Positions 1 through 8,973 of a stretch of DNA of 64,000 bases are shown piece after piece; the stretch's first letter is position 1, and every line of letters begins with the position of its first letter. The notes below the pieces were generated by a model that searched no databases, was not told the DNA's origin, and saw only the letters and a program-made list of their open reading frames with translations. The position numbers and the translations under genes were made by a program. The DNA lies in contig JAEZVF010000098.1 of NCBI GenBank assembly GCA_023443225.1, positions 62,001-126,000 on the forward strand. The letters are read 5' to 3'. The DNA is from Bacillota bacterium. Its GTDB lineage: Bacteria > Bacillota > Clostridia > Lachnospirales > Lachnospiraceae.

Positions 1-1
1 T

Positions 2-1282
2 GAGATAGTGGAAGAGGTACGTTATTCACCTACCGAAGGCAGGTTTAAGGTATATATTATTGATGAGGTTCATATGCTTTCGGCAGGAGCATTTAATGCC
101 TTGTTAAAAACGTTAGAAGAACCACCCTCCTATGTCATTTTTATTTTAGCAACAACAGAAGCACATAAGATTCCAATTACTATCTTATCACGTTGTCAGA
201 GATACGATTTTAAACGAATTACTATTGAAACGATAGCAGACAGGCTAAATGAACTGATCCATGAGGAGAACGTAAAGGCGGAAGAGAAAGCAATCCGCTA
301 TATTGCAAGAATGGCAGACGGGTCTATGCGTGATGCTTTAAGTATTCTGGATCAATGTATAGCTTTTTACTTTGGCGAGAAACTCACATATGATAAAGTC
401 TTAGAAGTATTAGGAGCAGTGGATGTAGAAGTATTTGCTAAATTATTAGGATTTATTCTGGATAACGAGGTTACTGCTTGTATGTTGCTTCTTGAAGAAT
501 TAATTATAAGCGGCAGGGAATTAACACAGTTTACAGTTGATTTTACATGGTACTTAAGAAATTTACTTTTAATAAAGACCTCGGAAGAAGCATCTGAGAT
601 GATAGAAGTGTCTTCGGATAACTTAGGCTTAGTGAAACAGCAGGCGGAGCAAGTTGAGGTAGACCTTTTAATTCGATATATACGAATCTTTTCAGATTTA
701 TCCACACAGATTAAATATGCTACTCAGAAAAGAGTTATGGTGGAAGTGGCATTAATAAAATTATGTAAGCCACAAATGGAACGTAATTATGAAGACATCC
801 TAAACCGTTTAAAAGTTATCGAAAAACAACTGGAAGGTGGAATAATCACCACTGCGTCAGCAGTTGCGTCAGCAGTTACGTCAGCAGTTGCACCTACCGG
901 TAATGTCCAAGCAAAACCGGTTTTGGAAGAGAAAAAACAGGTTGTTTATGAAAAAGCCATTTCGGAGGACTTAAAGGAAGTTGCAAAAAACTGGCAAAGT
1001 ATTATATCTAAAGTTTCTCCATTAATCCGTGCATATCTGATGAATGCGAGGCCAAGCATTGGAAATAATAACATGCTTTTGCTAGTGTTTACAGAAGCAA
1101 TGGATAAAGAATTTGTATCTCAAGAGGCTCATTTAAAAGAGCTGAAGGAAGCGATTGCTTCGATTATACACAAAGAGGTAGAAATTCAGACAAAATTATT
1201 AACACAAGGCAAGGAAACCTTAGAGGATATTCCAGACCTTACAAAAATCATAAAGAATATCAAGATTGAATATGAAGATTAG
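2..1282 (+). CDS. dnaX: DNA polymerase III subunit gamma/tau (5' part outside window)
   Basis: Clamp-loader ATPase that loads the sliding clamp at the replication fork. The frame is open to the window edge, so the Walker A motif and zinc module are missing here only because of the cut. Visible are the Walker B motif IIDEVHMLS, LLKTLEEPP, the sensor/arginine-finger stretch ILSRCQRYDF, the clamp-loader collar domain and a divergent C-terminal region. A linker at about residues 285-296 reads ASAV, ASAV, TSAV and is encoded by three tandem 12-bp repeats (854-889). It is followed after 22 nt by ybaB and then recR, the order usual in Firmicutes. The true start cannot be seen. Confidence 0.97.
   Translation, partial: EIVEEVRYSPTEGRFKVYIIDEVHMLSAGAFNALLKTLEEPPSYVIFILATTEAHKIPITILSRCQRYDFKRITIETIADRLNELIHEENVKAEEKAIRYIARMADGSMRDALSILDQCIAFYFGEKLTYDKVLEVLGAVDVEVFAKLLGFILDNEVTACMLLLEELIISGRELTQFTVDFTWYLRNLLLIKTSEEASEMIEVSSDNLGLVKQQAEQVEVDLLIRYIRIFSDLSTQIKYATQKRVMVEVALIKLCKPQMERNYEDILNRLKVIEKQLEGGIITTASAVASAVTSAVAPTGNVQAKPVLEEKKQVVYEKAISEDLKEVAKNWQSIISKVSPLIRAYLMNARPSIGNNNMLLLVFTEAMDKEFVSQEAHLKELKEAIASIIHKEVEIQTKLLTQGKETLEDIPDLTKIIKNIKIEYED
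854..889 (+). repeat. Three tandem 12-bp repeats in the dnaX linker
   Basis: The unit GCGTCAGCAGTT occurs twice exactly and then once with A for the first G, in frame, encoding ASAV-ASAV-TSAV. Copy number could change by slippage without breaking the frame. Confidence 0.9.
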
Positions 1283-1304
1283 AAATGGAAGGGAGAATAT
1301 TTAA

Positions 1305-1661
1305 ATGGCAAGACATGGAGGATTTCCGGGAGGATCAATGCCCGGCAATATGAATAATTTAATGAAACAAGCGCAAAAAATGCAAAAACAAATGGAAGAA
1401 AAAACCAAAGAAATCGAAAGTAAAGAATGGGAAGCTTCTGCAGGTGGTGGGGCAGTTACGGTAAAGGTATCTGGTAAGAAAGAAATTACTTCCGTTGAAT
1501 TATCAAAAGAAGTAGTTGATCCAGATGACATCGAGATGTTACAGGATTTAATAATGGCAGCAGTAAATGAAGCATTCCGTAAAATGGAAGATGAAACACA
1601 GAACGCAATGAGCCAGATTACTGGTGGATTAAGCGGTTTAGGTGGAGGATTTCCTTTCTAA
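1305..1661 (+). CDS. ybaB: YbaB/EbfC family nucleoid-associated protein
   Basis: Small DNA-binding nucleoid protein of 118 residues, the usual family length. It has a Gly/Met-rich N terminus, then the long amphipathic helix (NNLMKQAQKMQKQMEEK) and the core with VKVSGKKEITSVELSKEVVDP, which are hallmark family segments. The ATG follows AGGGAG at a good distance. It lies between dnaX and recR, as in most Firmicutes, which supports a role linked to replication or recombination. Its exact cellular function is not settled in the family. Confidence 0.95.
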   Translation: MARHGGFPGGSMPGNMNNLMKQAQKMQKQMEEKTKEIESKEWEASAGGGAVTVKVSGKKEITSVELSKEVVDPDDIEMLQDLIMAAVNEAFRKMEDETQNAMSQITGGLSGLGGGFPF

Positions 1662-1700
1662 TATCTGCAGTGACAATTCAAGAAGGACATGTATCAAAAG

Positions 1701-1748
1701 GCATGAGGTAGAAACAGGAGTGCATCTTGTATTCACTCATGCTTTTTT
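1701..1748 (+). terminator. Possible terminator between ybaB and recR
   Basis: GCATGAG (1701-1707) can pair with CTCATGC (1736-1742), followed directly by six T. The loop is long (28 nt), so this may be weak or only partial. Confidence 0.4.
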
Positions 1749-1768
1749 AACAAGAAGGAGTGGAAGCT

Positions 1769-2365
1769 ATGAATTATTACAGCAGTGAAATCAGTAAATT
1801 AATAGAGGAATTATCCAGGCTTCCGGGTATCGGAGCCAAGACTGCCCAGAGGTTAGCATTTCATATCATAAATATGCCACAGGACCAGGTGAACAATCTC
1901 TCACAATCAATTGCATCTGCAAAAGCAAATGTCAGGTATTGTGCCAATTGTTATACCTTAACGGATAAAGAACTTTGTCCAATCTGTGCAAGTGATAAAC
2001 GAGATCCACGTATTATCATGGTGGTTGAGAATCCAAGAGATTTAGCTGCTTATGAGAAGACAGGGAAATATGAAGGTGTATACCATGTACTTCATGGAGC
2101 GATTTCACCCATGCTTGGTATCGGACCGGATGACATAAAATTAAAGGAATTAATACATCGGTTACATGGAGATGTGGAAGAAGTTATTATTGCGACAAAT
2201 TCCAGTCTGGAAGGAGAGACTACCGCCATGTACTTAGGCAAGCTGATTAAACCAATCGGTGTTAAAGTAAGTCGTATCGCTAGTGGGGTTCCGGTTGGAG
2301 GGGATTTGGAGTACATTGATGAAGTTACGTTGTTGCGAGCTTTGGAAGGGCGTACAGAGTTATAG
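1769..2365 (+). CDS. recR: Recombination mediator protein RecR
   Basis: Acts with RecO (and RecF) to load RecA on gapped DNA. The helix-hairpin-helix LPGIGAKTAQRLAFHI lies near the N terminus, then a four-cysteine zinc site (CANC and CPIC), then the Toprim domain with VVENPRDLAAYE and ATNSSLEGETTAMYL. The start was set at the ATG at 1769 rather than the in-frame GTG at 1760, because GAAGGAG ends at 1760, a normal ribosome-site distance from 1769. This gives 198 residues, the standard family length. Confidence 0.97.
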   Translation: MNYYSSEISKLIEELSRLPGIGAKTAQRLAFHIINMPQDQVNNLSQSIASAKANVRYCANCYTLTDKELCPICASDKRDPRIIMVVENPRDLAAYEKTGKYEGVYHVLHGAISPMLGIGPDDIKLKELIHRLHGDVEEVIIATNSSLEGETTAMYLGKLIKPIGVKVSRIASGVPVGGDLEYIDEVTLLRALEGRTEL

Positions 2366-2393
2366 AAAATGAATAAGAAGGTATAATGATATC

Positions 2394-2434
2394 AGACCTA
2401 GGCTGGCTGCAATGACCCGTCTCAGGTCTTTTTT
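2394..2434 (+). terminator. Rho-independent terminator after recR
   Basis: AGACCT (2394-2399) pairs with AGGTCT (2424-2429) and runs straight into TTTTT. It closes the dnaX-ybaB-recR unit. Confidence 0.7.
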
Positions 2435-2479
2435 ATTAATGGGAAGCATAAATGAACGAACCAGTGGTTGTGGATAATA

Positions 2480-2611
2480 ATGTTACTAAAATTTACTGTT
2501 TTGATAACGATAGTCGCAATACATTTATATGACACCTACTTAGGATTATCAGCCGCGAAACTAACAGGAGGAGGTCTCGTAGAGATGTATCGAAACTATC
2601 AATCAAATTAA
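2480..2611 (+). other. Weak 43-codon open frame in the recR-downstream gap
   Basis: An ATG-started frame encodes 43 residues with a hydrophobic start (MLLKFTVLITIVAIHLY). There is no good ribosome site and I recognise no family. It may be a remnant or chance frame. Apart from the terminator nothing else is visible between recR and the minus-strand gene ending at 2628. Confidence 0.2.
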
Positions 2612-2627
2612 GAAGAAGTAGGATGTA

Positions 2628-4190
2628 TTATCTCTTGAGGAAGTCAATCATGTTTCGTATCCAAGCTATATTTTCTTTTTTGTCTTTATTAATCGGAGCA
2701 ATTTGATTCCAAATGTCATTAAAATACTCTCCAAACGCTTTTACTATTGTAGGTTCTTCGATGTATATTCGTACGGGCGTTAAATTTTTCGTTGTATCCA
2801 ACACATGAATATACACTGCGTTTTTCTCCTTAATAATATAACGATAGGCTTTGGTTTTCATTATAACGTCAGTATTTTGAAAAAGAATTGCCGTATGGAA
2901 GTTCTCATAGGTTGATAAAAAATAAATAATATTTTCTAGATATTCCATCAAATCATGGTTATCCAATGTTACTTGTTCGACTCTTGAAAAAGTAACTAGA
3001 TTAATAGTGCGACAAGTCAATAAACTGTTCATAGTTTCGGATAAGCATATATGTTTATAAGTGTGGTTTTCTAAGTTAGCGATCATTACGTTCATGTGTT
3101 TTTCATAATATTGTAACGATAATAATACTTCTTGCTGGGTTATATTTATACTCAATAATAACTTCTTATATAAGTTCAAAGGGATTAACATCATACTTAT
3201 TCCAGAATTATAATTAAGTTGATTTTCAGCCTTTTCTTCGGTTTCTATTAAAGTTCGCCAATAATCGCTATTTGTATCATCTAAACAAGATTTGTTTAGT
3301 TGCTTGGCATTGTTTTTTATGAGTAAATTCATATAATTTGAAAACACATCAATTGCTGGCATATTCGTTATGTAAAAAGCGAAATTACATACGGAACCTA
3401 CATCCATTGGGAAACAAGATAGAGCACCAATTCCTGAAACTATATAAAGTTCTTTTAATGGCATAAGGTTATCGTAATTGGTTGTGTAATAGATGTTAAC
3501 TTTTCCAGTTTCAATAAATGGGAGAAAAAATTTGATAGCTATTTTCAACCTATCAATATGATGATTTATTTTTAATAAGATATTAACCTGCCACTCATTA
3601 TGGATAGCTCTTAGTATTGCATCTTGTAAATAAGCCAACTTATCGTTGGTAAAAAAAGACTTATCTAAACTATTAAGATAAGTAAGATAGATTCTATTAT
3701 TTTTTTTTTGTTTTTTTTTGGCTGCAAATTCGAGTAAAGATATAAAAGTGGTAAAAAAATTATCAGTACCATAGATCAGTTTATCATTGCTTGATAAATC
3801 AAGGGACTTTTTTATTTCTTTTGACCTGGTAGGAAGCTCCATGTCGCCGCTGTGATGCTTTTCTTTACATGAAATAGAATAATCTAAGGCTTTCAATAAT
3901 ATCTTTTTAATCTTAATTTCGTTTGTTTCTGCCAAATCCTCTTGGTCATACAAATCTAGTAAAAGATCATCTAATAATATAATTTGATAGGAATGGTAAA
4001 TGTTTTTTGATAGATGTTCAGAGATATTATCGATATAAGAGGTACCATAGGGAGGGATTCTAGTTCCTTTACACCATCGACTAATTAGTGAACTATCTAC
4101 ATTGATAGCTCTTGATAATTGACTCATATTAATATCAAAATTCTTCAGTAATATTTTAAGGCACTCAGCAAAAGTTATCTTAAGCGACAT
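2628..4190 (-). CDS. HTH (Xre-like) regulator with a large unknown C-terminal domain
   Basis: The N-terminal ~55 residues form a helix-turn-helix of the Cro/CI type (MSQLSRAINVDSSLISRWCKG). The remaining ~460 residues are mostly helical with no signal peptide or membrane segment, and I do not recognise them; they may bind an effector. The start is supported by GGAGAA upstream of ATG at 4190. It is divergent from the chemoreceptor gene, with a 209-bp shared upstream region. The coding strand holds two adjacent A-tracts of 9 and 10 near codon 158 (3700-3719), encoding a Lys-rich loop, where slippage could break the frame. Confidence 0.75.
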   Translation of the reverse strand: MSLKITFAECLKILLKNFDINMSQLSRAINVDSSLISRWCKGTRIPPYGTSYIDNISEHLSKNIYHSYQIILLDDLLLDLYDQEDLAETNEIKIKKILLKALDYSISCKEKHHSGDMELPTRSKEIKKSLDLSSNDKLIYGTDNFFTTFISLLEFAAKKKQKKNNRIYLTYLNSLDKSFFTNDKLAYLQDAILRAIHNEWQVNILLKINHHIDRLKIAIKFFLPFIETGKVNIYYTTNYDNLMPLKELYIVSGIGALSCFPMDVGSVCNFAFYITNMPAIDVFSNYMNLLIKNNAKQLNKSCLDDTNSDYWRTLIETEEKAENQLNYNSGISMMLIPLNLYKKLLLSINITQQEVLLSLQYYEKHMNVMIANLENHTYKHICLSETMNSLLTCRTINLVTFSRVEQVTLDNHDLMEYLENIIYFLSTYENFHTAILFQNTDVIMKTKAYRYIIKEKNAVYIHVLDTTKNLTPVRIYIEEPTIVKAFGEYFNDIWNQIAPINKDKKENIAWIRNMIDFLKR

Positions 4191-4283
4191 TGTAAGTTTC
4201 TCCGTTTTAGTTATTATGTACTATACCCTATTATAACTTTAAGGATGAAATGATACAACTAAATATTACCATGCTGTTTCATT

Positions 4284-4307
4284 TTGTCATGGCACATTTT
4301 ATGACAA
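4284..4307. promoter_or_regulatory. Inverted repeat, possible operator
   Basis: TTGTCAT (4284-4290) and ATGACAA (4301-4307) form an inverted repeat with centres about 17 bp apart. It sits in the intergenic region between the divergent HTH gene and the chemoreceptor gene. Binding by the HTH protein is an inference. Confidence 0.35.
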
Positions 4308-4399
4308 TTGTGTTGTACTGGTACCTTTCATATTCTTTATATTTTATAATTACGTATTGAAAGTGCAATTTATCAAAAAGAATATTGGAGGAAAAGTGT

Positions 4400-6430
4400 A
4401 TGGGAAAGAGAGATCACTATAATGAAGGAAGGAATCGTAAAAATGTAATTAGTATAAAAACAAAATTGATATGTTGTTTTTCAATTTTAGTTTTAGTTTC
4501 CTCACTTGCATTAGGTGTTATAGCAGTCAACATTGCAAGTGATATTATACTTGAAGAGGCGAGAACTACCATGTCTTCTTTAGCATCCGAAGCAGCAAAA
4601 GTAGAGGTTAATCGATTAGCAGGACAGAGGAGAACGTTAGATACTATAGCAAATATTCAGGAAATCCAAACTATGGATTGGTCTAAGCAGCAGCCAATGC
4701 TTCAAAGTATGGTGGAAGAAACAGATTTCTTAGAACTTGGGATTATCAATTTAGATGGAACCCTTACCTATTCGAGTGGTAAGTCCCTTCAGAACTACGA
4801 TACGGTTGAAACTAGAGAAGCATTAACAAAAGACTATTCTATTTCATTTACTATTAGTCCTGATACCAACGAATTAGTCTTAATACAGACTGTTACTATA
4901 AAGAACAATGGGAAAGTAGTAGGGGCCTTATTTGGACGAAGAGATGGAAATGTTCTAAGTGATGCGATAGCGGATACAGGCTACGGGAAAGATGGTTATA
5001 GTTATATTGTTGACGGTAACGGTACTGCAATTGCACATGTAAATAGAGAACTAGTATTCAATCGGTATAATCCAATTGAAGAGGCTAAACATGATAAAAG
5101 TATTGAGTTATTAGCTGAAACAATTCAAACGGCCTTAGAAGAAAATAGCGGCACAGGAAAGTATTACTATAACGGTGGACAACAATATGTAGGATATTCG
5201 GCGATTGAAGGGACCGATTGGATTTTTATATTAACAGCTAGTGAAAGTGCAATATTAGAACCTATCTCAAAGTTGGAGAATTGGATTACCCTTGTTACAG
5301 CAGTCGTACTTGTATTAGGCATTATCTTTACTTATACAATTGGTGTTACGATTACAAACCCTATAATTCAAACTGTTTCATATGCAATTCAGATTTCTAA
5401 TTTGGATTTGACAAAAGATTTGGAGTCGAAGTTTGTAAAAAGGAAGGATGAAATAGGTGCTTTAGCAAATGCATTGCAAGGCATTACCATTGGTATGCGA
5501 AATATCATAAGTGAAATAAGGAACTCATCGGAACAAATGGCGGCTTCTTCTCAAGAATTAACAGCAACTTCTCAACAAACAGCTACTTCATCCGAGGAGC
5601 TTGCAAAAACAGTTGAAGAAATTGCACAAGGTGCTTCTGAGCAAGCAAGACACACAGAAGAAGGTTCCATGAAGGCCGCACATTTAGGTAAGACAATGGA
5701 AAAGGTTCGAGATTATATTAGCAATGTGAATACATCTTCTAATCAGGTAACAAACGTTGTTACCGAAGGGTTAAGTGAAATGGATACCTTAAGTAAGATT
5801 ACGAATGAAAGCACAGCGGCTGTGAAAGAAATCTATCAAGTAATTTTGGAAACCAATGAAAGCTCCAATAGGATTAGTGAAGCAAGCGAAGTAATTGAAT
5901 CCATAGCAGCGCAAACGAATTTATTATCATTAAATGCAGCAATAGAAGCAGCTAGAGCTGGTGATGCAGGTAAAGGGTTTGCAGTCGTAGCTGAAGAAAT
6001 TCGAAAGCTAGCAGAACAGTCTTCTAATTCTACAAAAGTTATTAATGAAATTGTGAGTGAATTACAGAATAATACAAGCAATGCGGTACAGACGATGAAT
6101 AGAGTTACCACCATATCAAATGAGCAATCTAACAGTGTGGATGATAGTAAGGAAAAGTATTTACTAATCGCAGATGCTATGAAAGATTCGACAGTTGCCG
6201 TGAAACAATTAAGTACTTCAGGTAATGAAATGGATGAAATGAGACAAGATATTCTTAGCGTGTTAGAAAACCTTTCTGCAATCGCGGAAGAAAATGCAGC
6301 TGCTAGTGAACAAGCATCTGCGGCTACCGAAGAACAGACTGCCTCAGTGGAAGAGATTTCGGGAGCTAGTGATAGTCTATCTGAACTTGCATTAAAATTA
6401 AATGAATTAGTTGCTAGGTTTAAAATTTAA
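4400..6430 (+). CDS. Methyl-accepting chemotaxis protein
   Basis: Membrane chemoreceptor of 676 residues. A first membrane helix (about 23-45) is followed by a ~240-residue extracellular sensor that looks like a Cache domain (DGYSYIVDGNGTAIAHVN), a second helix near 290-315, a HAMP region and a long cytoplasmic signalling coiled coil. The tip motif IAAQTNLLSLNAAIEAARAG is intact, so it should couple to CheA/CheW. The ATG at 4400 follows GGAGG (4387-4391); the TTG at 4385 overlaps that site and was rejected. No che genes are in the window. The ligand is unknown, though Cache receptors often bind small metabolites. Confidence 0.95.
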   Translation: MGKRDHYNEGRNRKNVISIKTKLICCFSILVLVSSLALGVIAVNIASDIILEEARTTMSSLASEAAKVEVNRLAGQRRTLDTIANIQEIQTMDWSKQQPMLQSMVEETDFLELGIINLDGTLTYSSGKSLQNYDTVETREALTKDYSISFTISPDTNELVLIQTVTIKNNGKVVGALFGRRDGNVLSDAIADTGYGKDGYSYIVDGNGTAIAHVNRELVFNRYNPIEEAKHDKSIELLAETIQTALEENSGTGKYYYNGGQQYVGYSAIEGTDWIFILTASESAILEPISKLENWITLVTAVVLVLGIIFTYTIGVTITNPIIQTVSYAIQISNLDLTKDLESKFVKRKDEIGALANALQGITIGMRNIISEIRNSSEQMAASSQELTATSQQTATSSEELAKTVEEIAQGASEQARHTEEGSMKAAHLGKTMEKVRDYISNVNTSSNQVTNVVTEGLSEMDTLSKITNESTAAVKEIYQVILETNESSNRISEASEVIESIAAQTNLLSLNAAIEAARAGDAGKGFAVVAEEIRKLAEQSSNSTKVINEIVSELQNNTSNAVQTMNRVTTISNEQSNSVDDSKEKYLLIADAMKDSTVAVKQLSTSGNEMDEMRQDILSVLENLSAIAEENAAASEQASAATEEQTASVEEISGASDSLSELALKLNELVARFKI

Positions 6431-6442
6431 TAAGAAAAGAGG

Positions 6443-6476
6443 AAGGAGAGCATTTTATAGTTGCTCTCCTTTGTTT
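6443..6476 (+). terminator. Terminator after the chemoreceptor gene
   Basis: AAGGAGAGCA (6443-6452) pairs with TGCTCTCCTT (6462-6471), a perfect 10-bp stem, followed by TTGTTT. Confidence 0.85.
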
Positions 6477-6667
6477 AGATCTAGAGTAGTTAATGGGCAA
6501 GCAGTTAATACCTTTACATACATGTCCAACCAAACTTGTTAATAAATTATTTATAAAAGGCATGGATAGTTTATGTGTAAATGTATTAGCGATATGTTAT
6601 AATAGATTTAAATTCCAAATAGAGTGAAGGAATATGGAAAATTACACATGTTAAGTAGGTGAATTAT

Positions 6668-8176
6668 TTGAAACTAAAGAGTCGTCTGTTGACTGCTTTT
6701 TTAATTATAACAGCATTGCCAATTATTCTAATCGCAATTTCGGGCGGAACAATATTGCGATATCAGGTCAACTCCATTAAGCAGACTTATGATGTAAGTT
6801 CTGACCCAGTACAGGTATTTACAAACCCATTACAAATATTAAGCCGTATAACCCGCGGTGTTTACAATGATATTGTAATTACTGCTTTAAAAGCACCTGA
6901 AAAATTTGAGGATGTAGATTATATTAATTACTTAGACCAGGAGTTAAAAGGGAAATATTCCTACATTGTATTGCGAAAAGGTGAGGAATATATTTATTGT
7001 GGTAATGCAGAAAAGTTTGATCAAATAGTAAATCATTTGCCTAAATTCGGAGATTACAACGCAGTTATGGAGGGTGGATTCTACGTAGATGGTAGAGAAC
7101 CATTTTTACTAAAACAGCAGGATTTTCAGTTTGGAGATGGTAGCAATGGAAGTATTTTTATTATCACCGATGTAGATACATTGGTTCCCCAAATAAAAGC
7201 ATCCATTGTACAAATTGTATATGCATTGATCGTTGTTATCATTATTACAGCGTCTGTTCTTCTCATTTGGATCTACCGAAGCATTTTGCAGCCACTCAAT
7301 ATCTTACATGCGGCAACAGATGCAATGAAAGAGGGGAATCTGGATTACTCTATTGCAGGAGATCCAGAAGATGAAATTGGACAATTATGTGTTGACTTCG
7401 AAGAAATGAGAATTCAGCTAAAAGAATTAATTGAGGTGCGTTTGAAGAATGAAGAGGAAATAAAGGAATTAATCAGTAATATTTCCCATGACCTTAAGAC
7501 TCCCATTACAGCTATAAAAGGGTATACGGAAGGAATTATGGACGGAGTGGCAGACACACCAGAGAAGAAAGAGAAATATTTGAAGACGATATATACGAAA
7601 GCATCTGACATGTCGGTGCTAGTAGACGAATTATCATTCTATTCAAAGATTGATTGTAATACCATGCCATATAACATTAAAGTCATGAATCTTCACGATT
7701 ATTTCAGTGATTGTATAGAGGAATTGAGTCTTGACCTAGAAGTAAAAAATGTTGAAATATCTTATATAAATGACACAGATCACAATTTAAAAGTTTATGC
7801 AGATGTTGAACAGATAAAACGAGTGATTAATAATATTATTGGTAATTCTGTGAAATACATTGGGAATAAAAAAGGAATCATTCAAATACGGATTCAGGAT
7901 ATGGGAGCTTTTGTGGAGATAGCTTTCGAAGATAATGGGAAAGGAATAGCAGCAAAAGATTTACCATTCATATTTGATCGGTTTTATCGGGCGGATGCTT
8001 CTAGGAATTCAACAAAAGGTGGAACCGGTTTAGGCCTTGCAATCGTTAAGAAGATAATACAAGATCACATGGGAGATATTCGAGCAAGTAGTGAGGAAGG
8101 CAAAGGAACAACCATTTACTTTACATTAAAGAAGTGCAAGGAGGATACGAGAAATGAGCAGAATATTAATAATTGA
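6668..8176 (+). CDS. Sensor histidine kinase (HAMP, HisKA, HATPase)
   Basis: Two-component sensor of about 502 residues. One membrane helix lies at the N terminus, then a ~150-residue external domain, a second helix (near 185-205), HAMP, a dimerisation/phosphoacceptor domain with LISNISHDLKTP (His274) and an ATPase domain with NNIIGNSVKYI, DNGKGI and GGTGLGLAIV. A TTG at 6668 is preferred because TAGGTG lies just before it; the GTG at 6659 overlaps that site. It overlaps the response regulator gene by 23 nt, so the two are co-translated partners. The signal is unknown. A TATAAT at 6598-6603 may be its -10 box. Confidence 0.93.
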   Translation: MKLKSRLLTAFLIITALPIILIAISGGTILRYQVNSIKQTYDVSSDPVQVFTNPLQILSRITRGVYNDIVITALKAPEKFEDVDYINYLDQELKGKYSYIVLRKGEEYIYCGNAEKFDQIVNHLPKFGDYNAVMEGGFYVDGREPFLLKQQDFQFGDGSNGSIFIITDVDTLVPQIKASIVQIVYALIVVIIITASVLLIWIYRSILQPLNILHAATDAMKEGNLDYSIAGDPEDEIGQLCVDFEEMRIQLKELIEVRLKNEEEIKELISNISHDLKTPITAIKGYTEGIMDGVADTPEKKEKYLKTIYTKASDMSVLVDELSFYSKIDCNTMPYNIKVMNLHDYFSDCIEELSLDLEVKNVEISYINDTDHNLKVYADVEQIKRVINNIIGNSVKYIGNKKGIIQIRIQDMGAFVEIAFEDNGKGIAAKDLPFIFDRFYRADASRNSTKGGTGLGLAIVKKIIQDHMGDIRASSEEGKGTTIYFTLKKCKEDTRNEQNINN

Positions 8177-8843
8177 AGATGAGATAGCAATTGCAGAATT
8201 AGAAAAAGATTACTTAGAATTAAGTGGCTTTGAAGTGGAGATGGAGCATAGCGGTGATTCGGGCGAAGCAAGAGCATTAAAGGAAGATTTTGATCTGATT
8301 ATTTTGGATTTGATGCTCCCGAATGTCGATGGTTTTGAGATTTGCAAAACAATAAGGGCTACGAAAAACATTCCAATTATCATGGTTTCGGCAAAAAAAG
8401 ATGATATTGATAAGATTCGTGGACTTGGGCTTGGCGCAGATGACTATATGACAAAACCCTTTAGTCCAAGTGAGCTGGTTGCTAGAGTAAAGGCACACCT
8501 GGCCCGTTACGAGAGACTCATTGGTTCTGGAGTAAAAGAGAATGATATAATCGAAATCCGTGGCATTAAAATTGATAAGACGGCTCGAAGAGTCTATGTA
8601 AATGATGTTGAAAAGAGTTTTACCACAAAGGAATTCGACCTGCTTACGTTTCTTGCCCAAAATCCAAATCACGTATATACTAAGGATGAACTCTTTACAG
8701 AGATTTGGGATATGGAATCAATTGGAGATATTGCAACGGTTACCGTGCATATTAAGAAAATTCGTGAAAAAATTGAGTTTAACACCTCTAAACCACAATA
8801 TATTGAGACAATCTGGGGAGTAGGATACCGCTTTAAGGTGTAA
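8154..8843 (+). CDS. OmpR-family response regulator (integration target)
   Basis: Receiver plus winged-helix DNA-binding regulator of 229 residues. The phosphoacceptor Asp52 sits in LIILDLMLPNVDG and Lys101 in MTKPF. The C-terminal winged helix ends in WGVGYRFKV-stop. AGGAGG precedes the ATG, inside the end of the kinase gene. Its last codons are the left attachment site of the mobile element that follows. The final few codons and the stop are therefore probably supplied by the element, but the encoded peptide is unchanged. Confidence 0.96.
   Translation: MSRILIIEDEIAIAELEKDYLELSGFEVEMEHSGDSGEARALKEDFDLIILDLMLPNVDGFEICKTIRATKNIPIIMVSAKKDDIDKIRGLGLGADDYMTKPFSPSELVARVKAHLARYERLIGSGVKENDIIEIRGIKIDKTARRVYVNDVEKSFTTKEFDLLTFLAQNPNHVYTKDELFTEIWDMESIGDIATVTVHIKKIREKIEFNTSKPQYIETIWGVGYRFKV
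8814..8843 (+). other. attL (left attachment site)
   Basis: The last ten codons of the response regulator gene, encoding WGVGYRFKV-stop. 23 of the first 29 bases match the right-end copy, including a 12-bp identical core ATACCGCTTTAA at 8825-8836. Confidence 0.85.
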
Positions 8844-8903
8844 AGAAAGAATAAAAAGCCTTGAACAGCGCATAAACACTAAGGAAAACCGCTTTTGTTA
8901 TGT

Positions 8904-8940
8904 GGTAATATATGATAAAATATTACCAAAAATATTACCA
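8904..8940. repeat. Integrase arm-site repeats, left end
   Basis: GGTAATAT (8904-8911) is followed by two direct ATATTACC copies (8920-8927 and 8932-8939). A 21-bp stretch here (8920-8940) is identical to 13223-13243 at the other end. Such paired subterminal repeats are typical binding sites for the integrase arm domain or an excision factor. Confidence 0.7.
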
Positions 8941-8973
8941 TAGGCTGAAATTCACGAAGTAAAGGAGAACACT

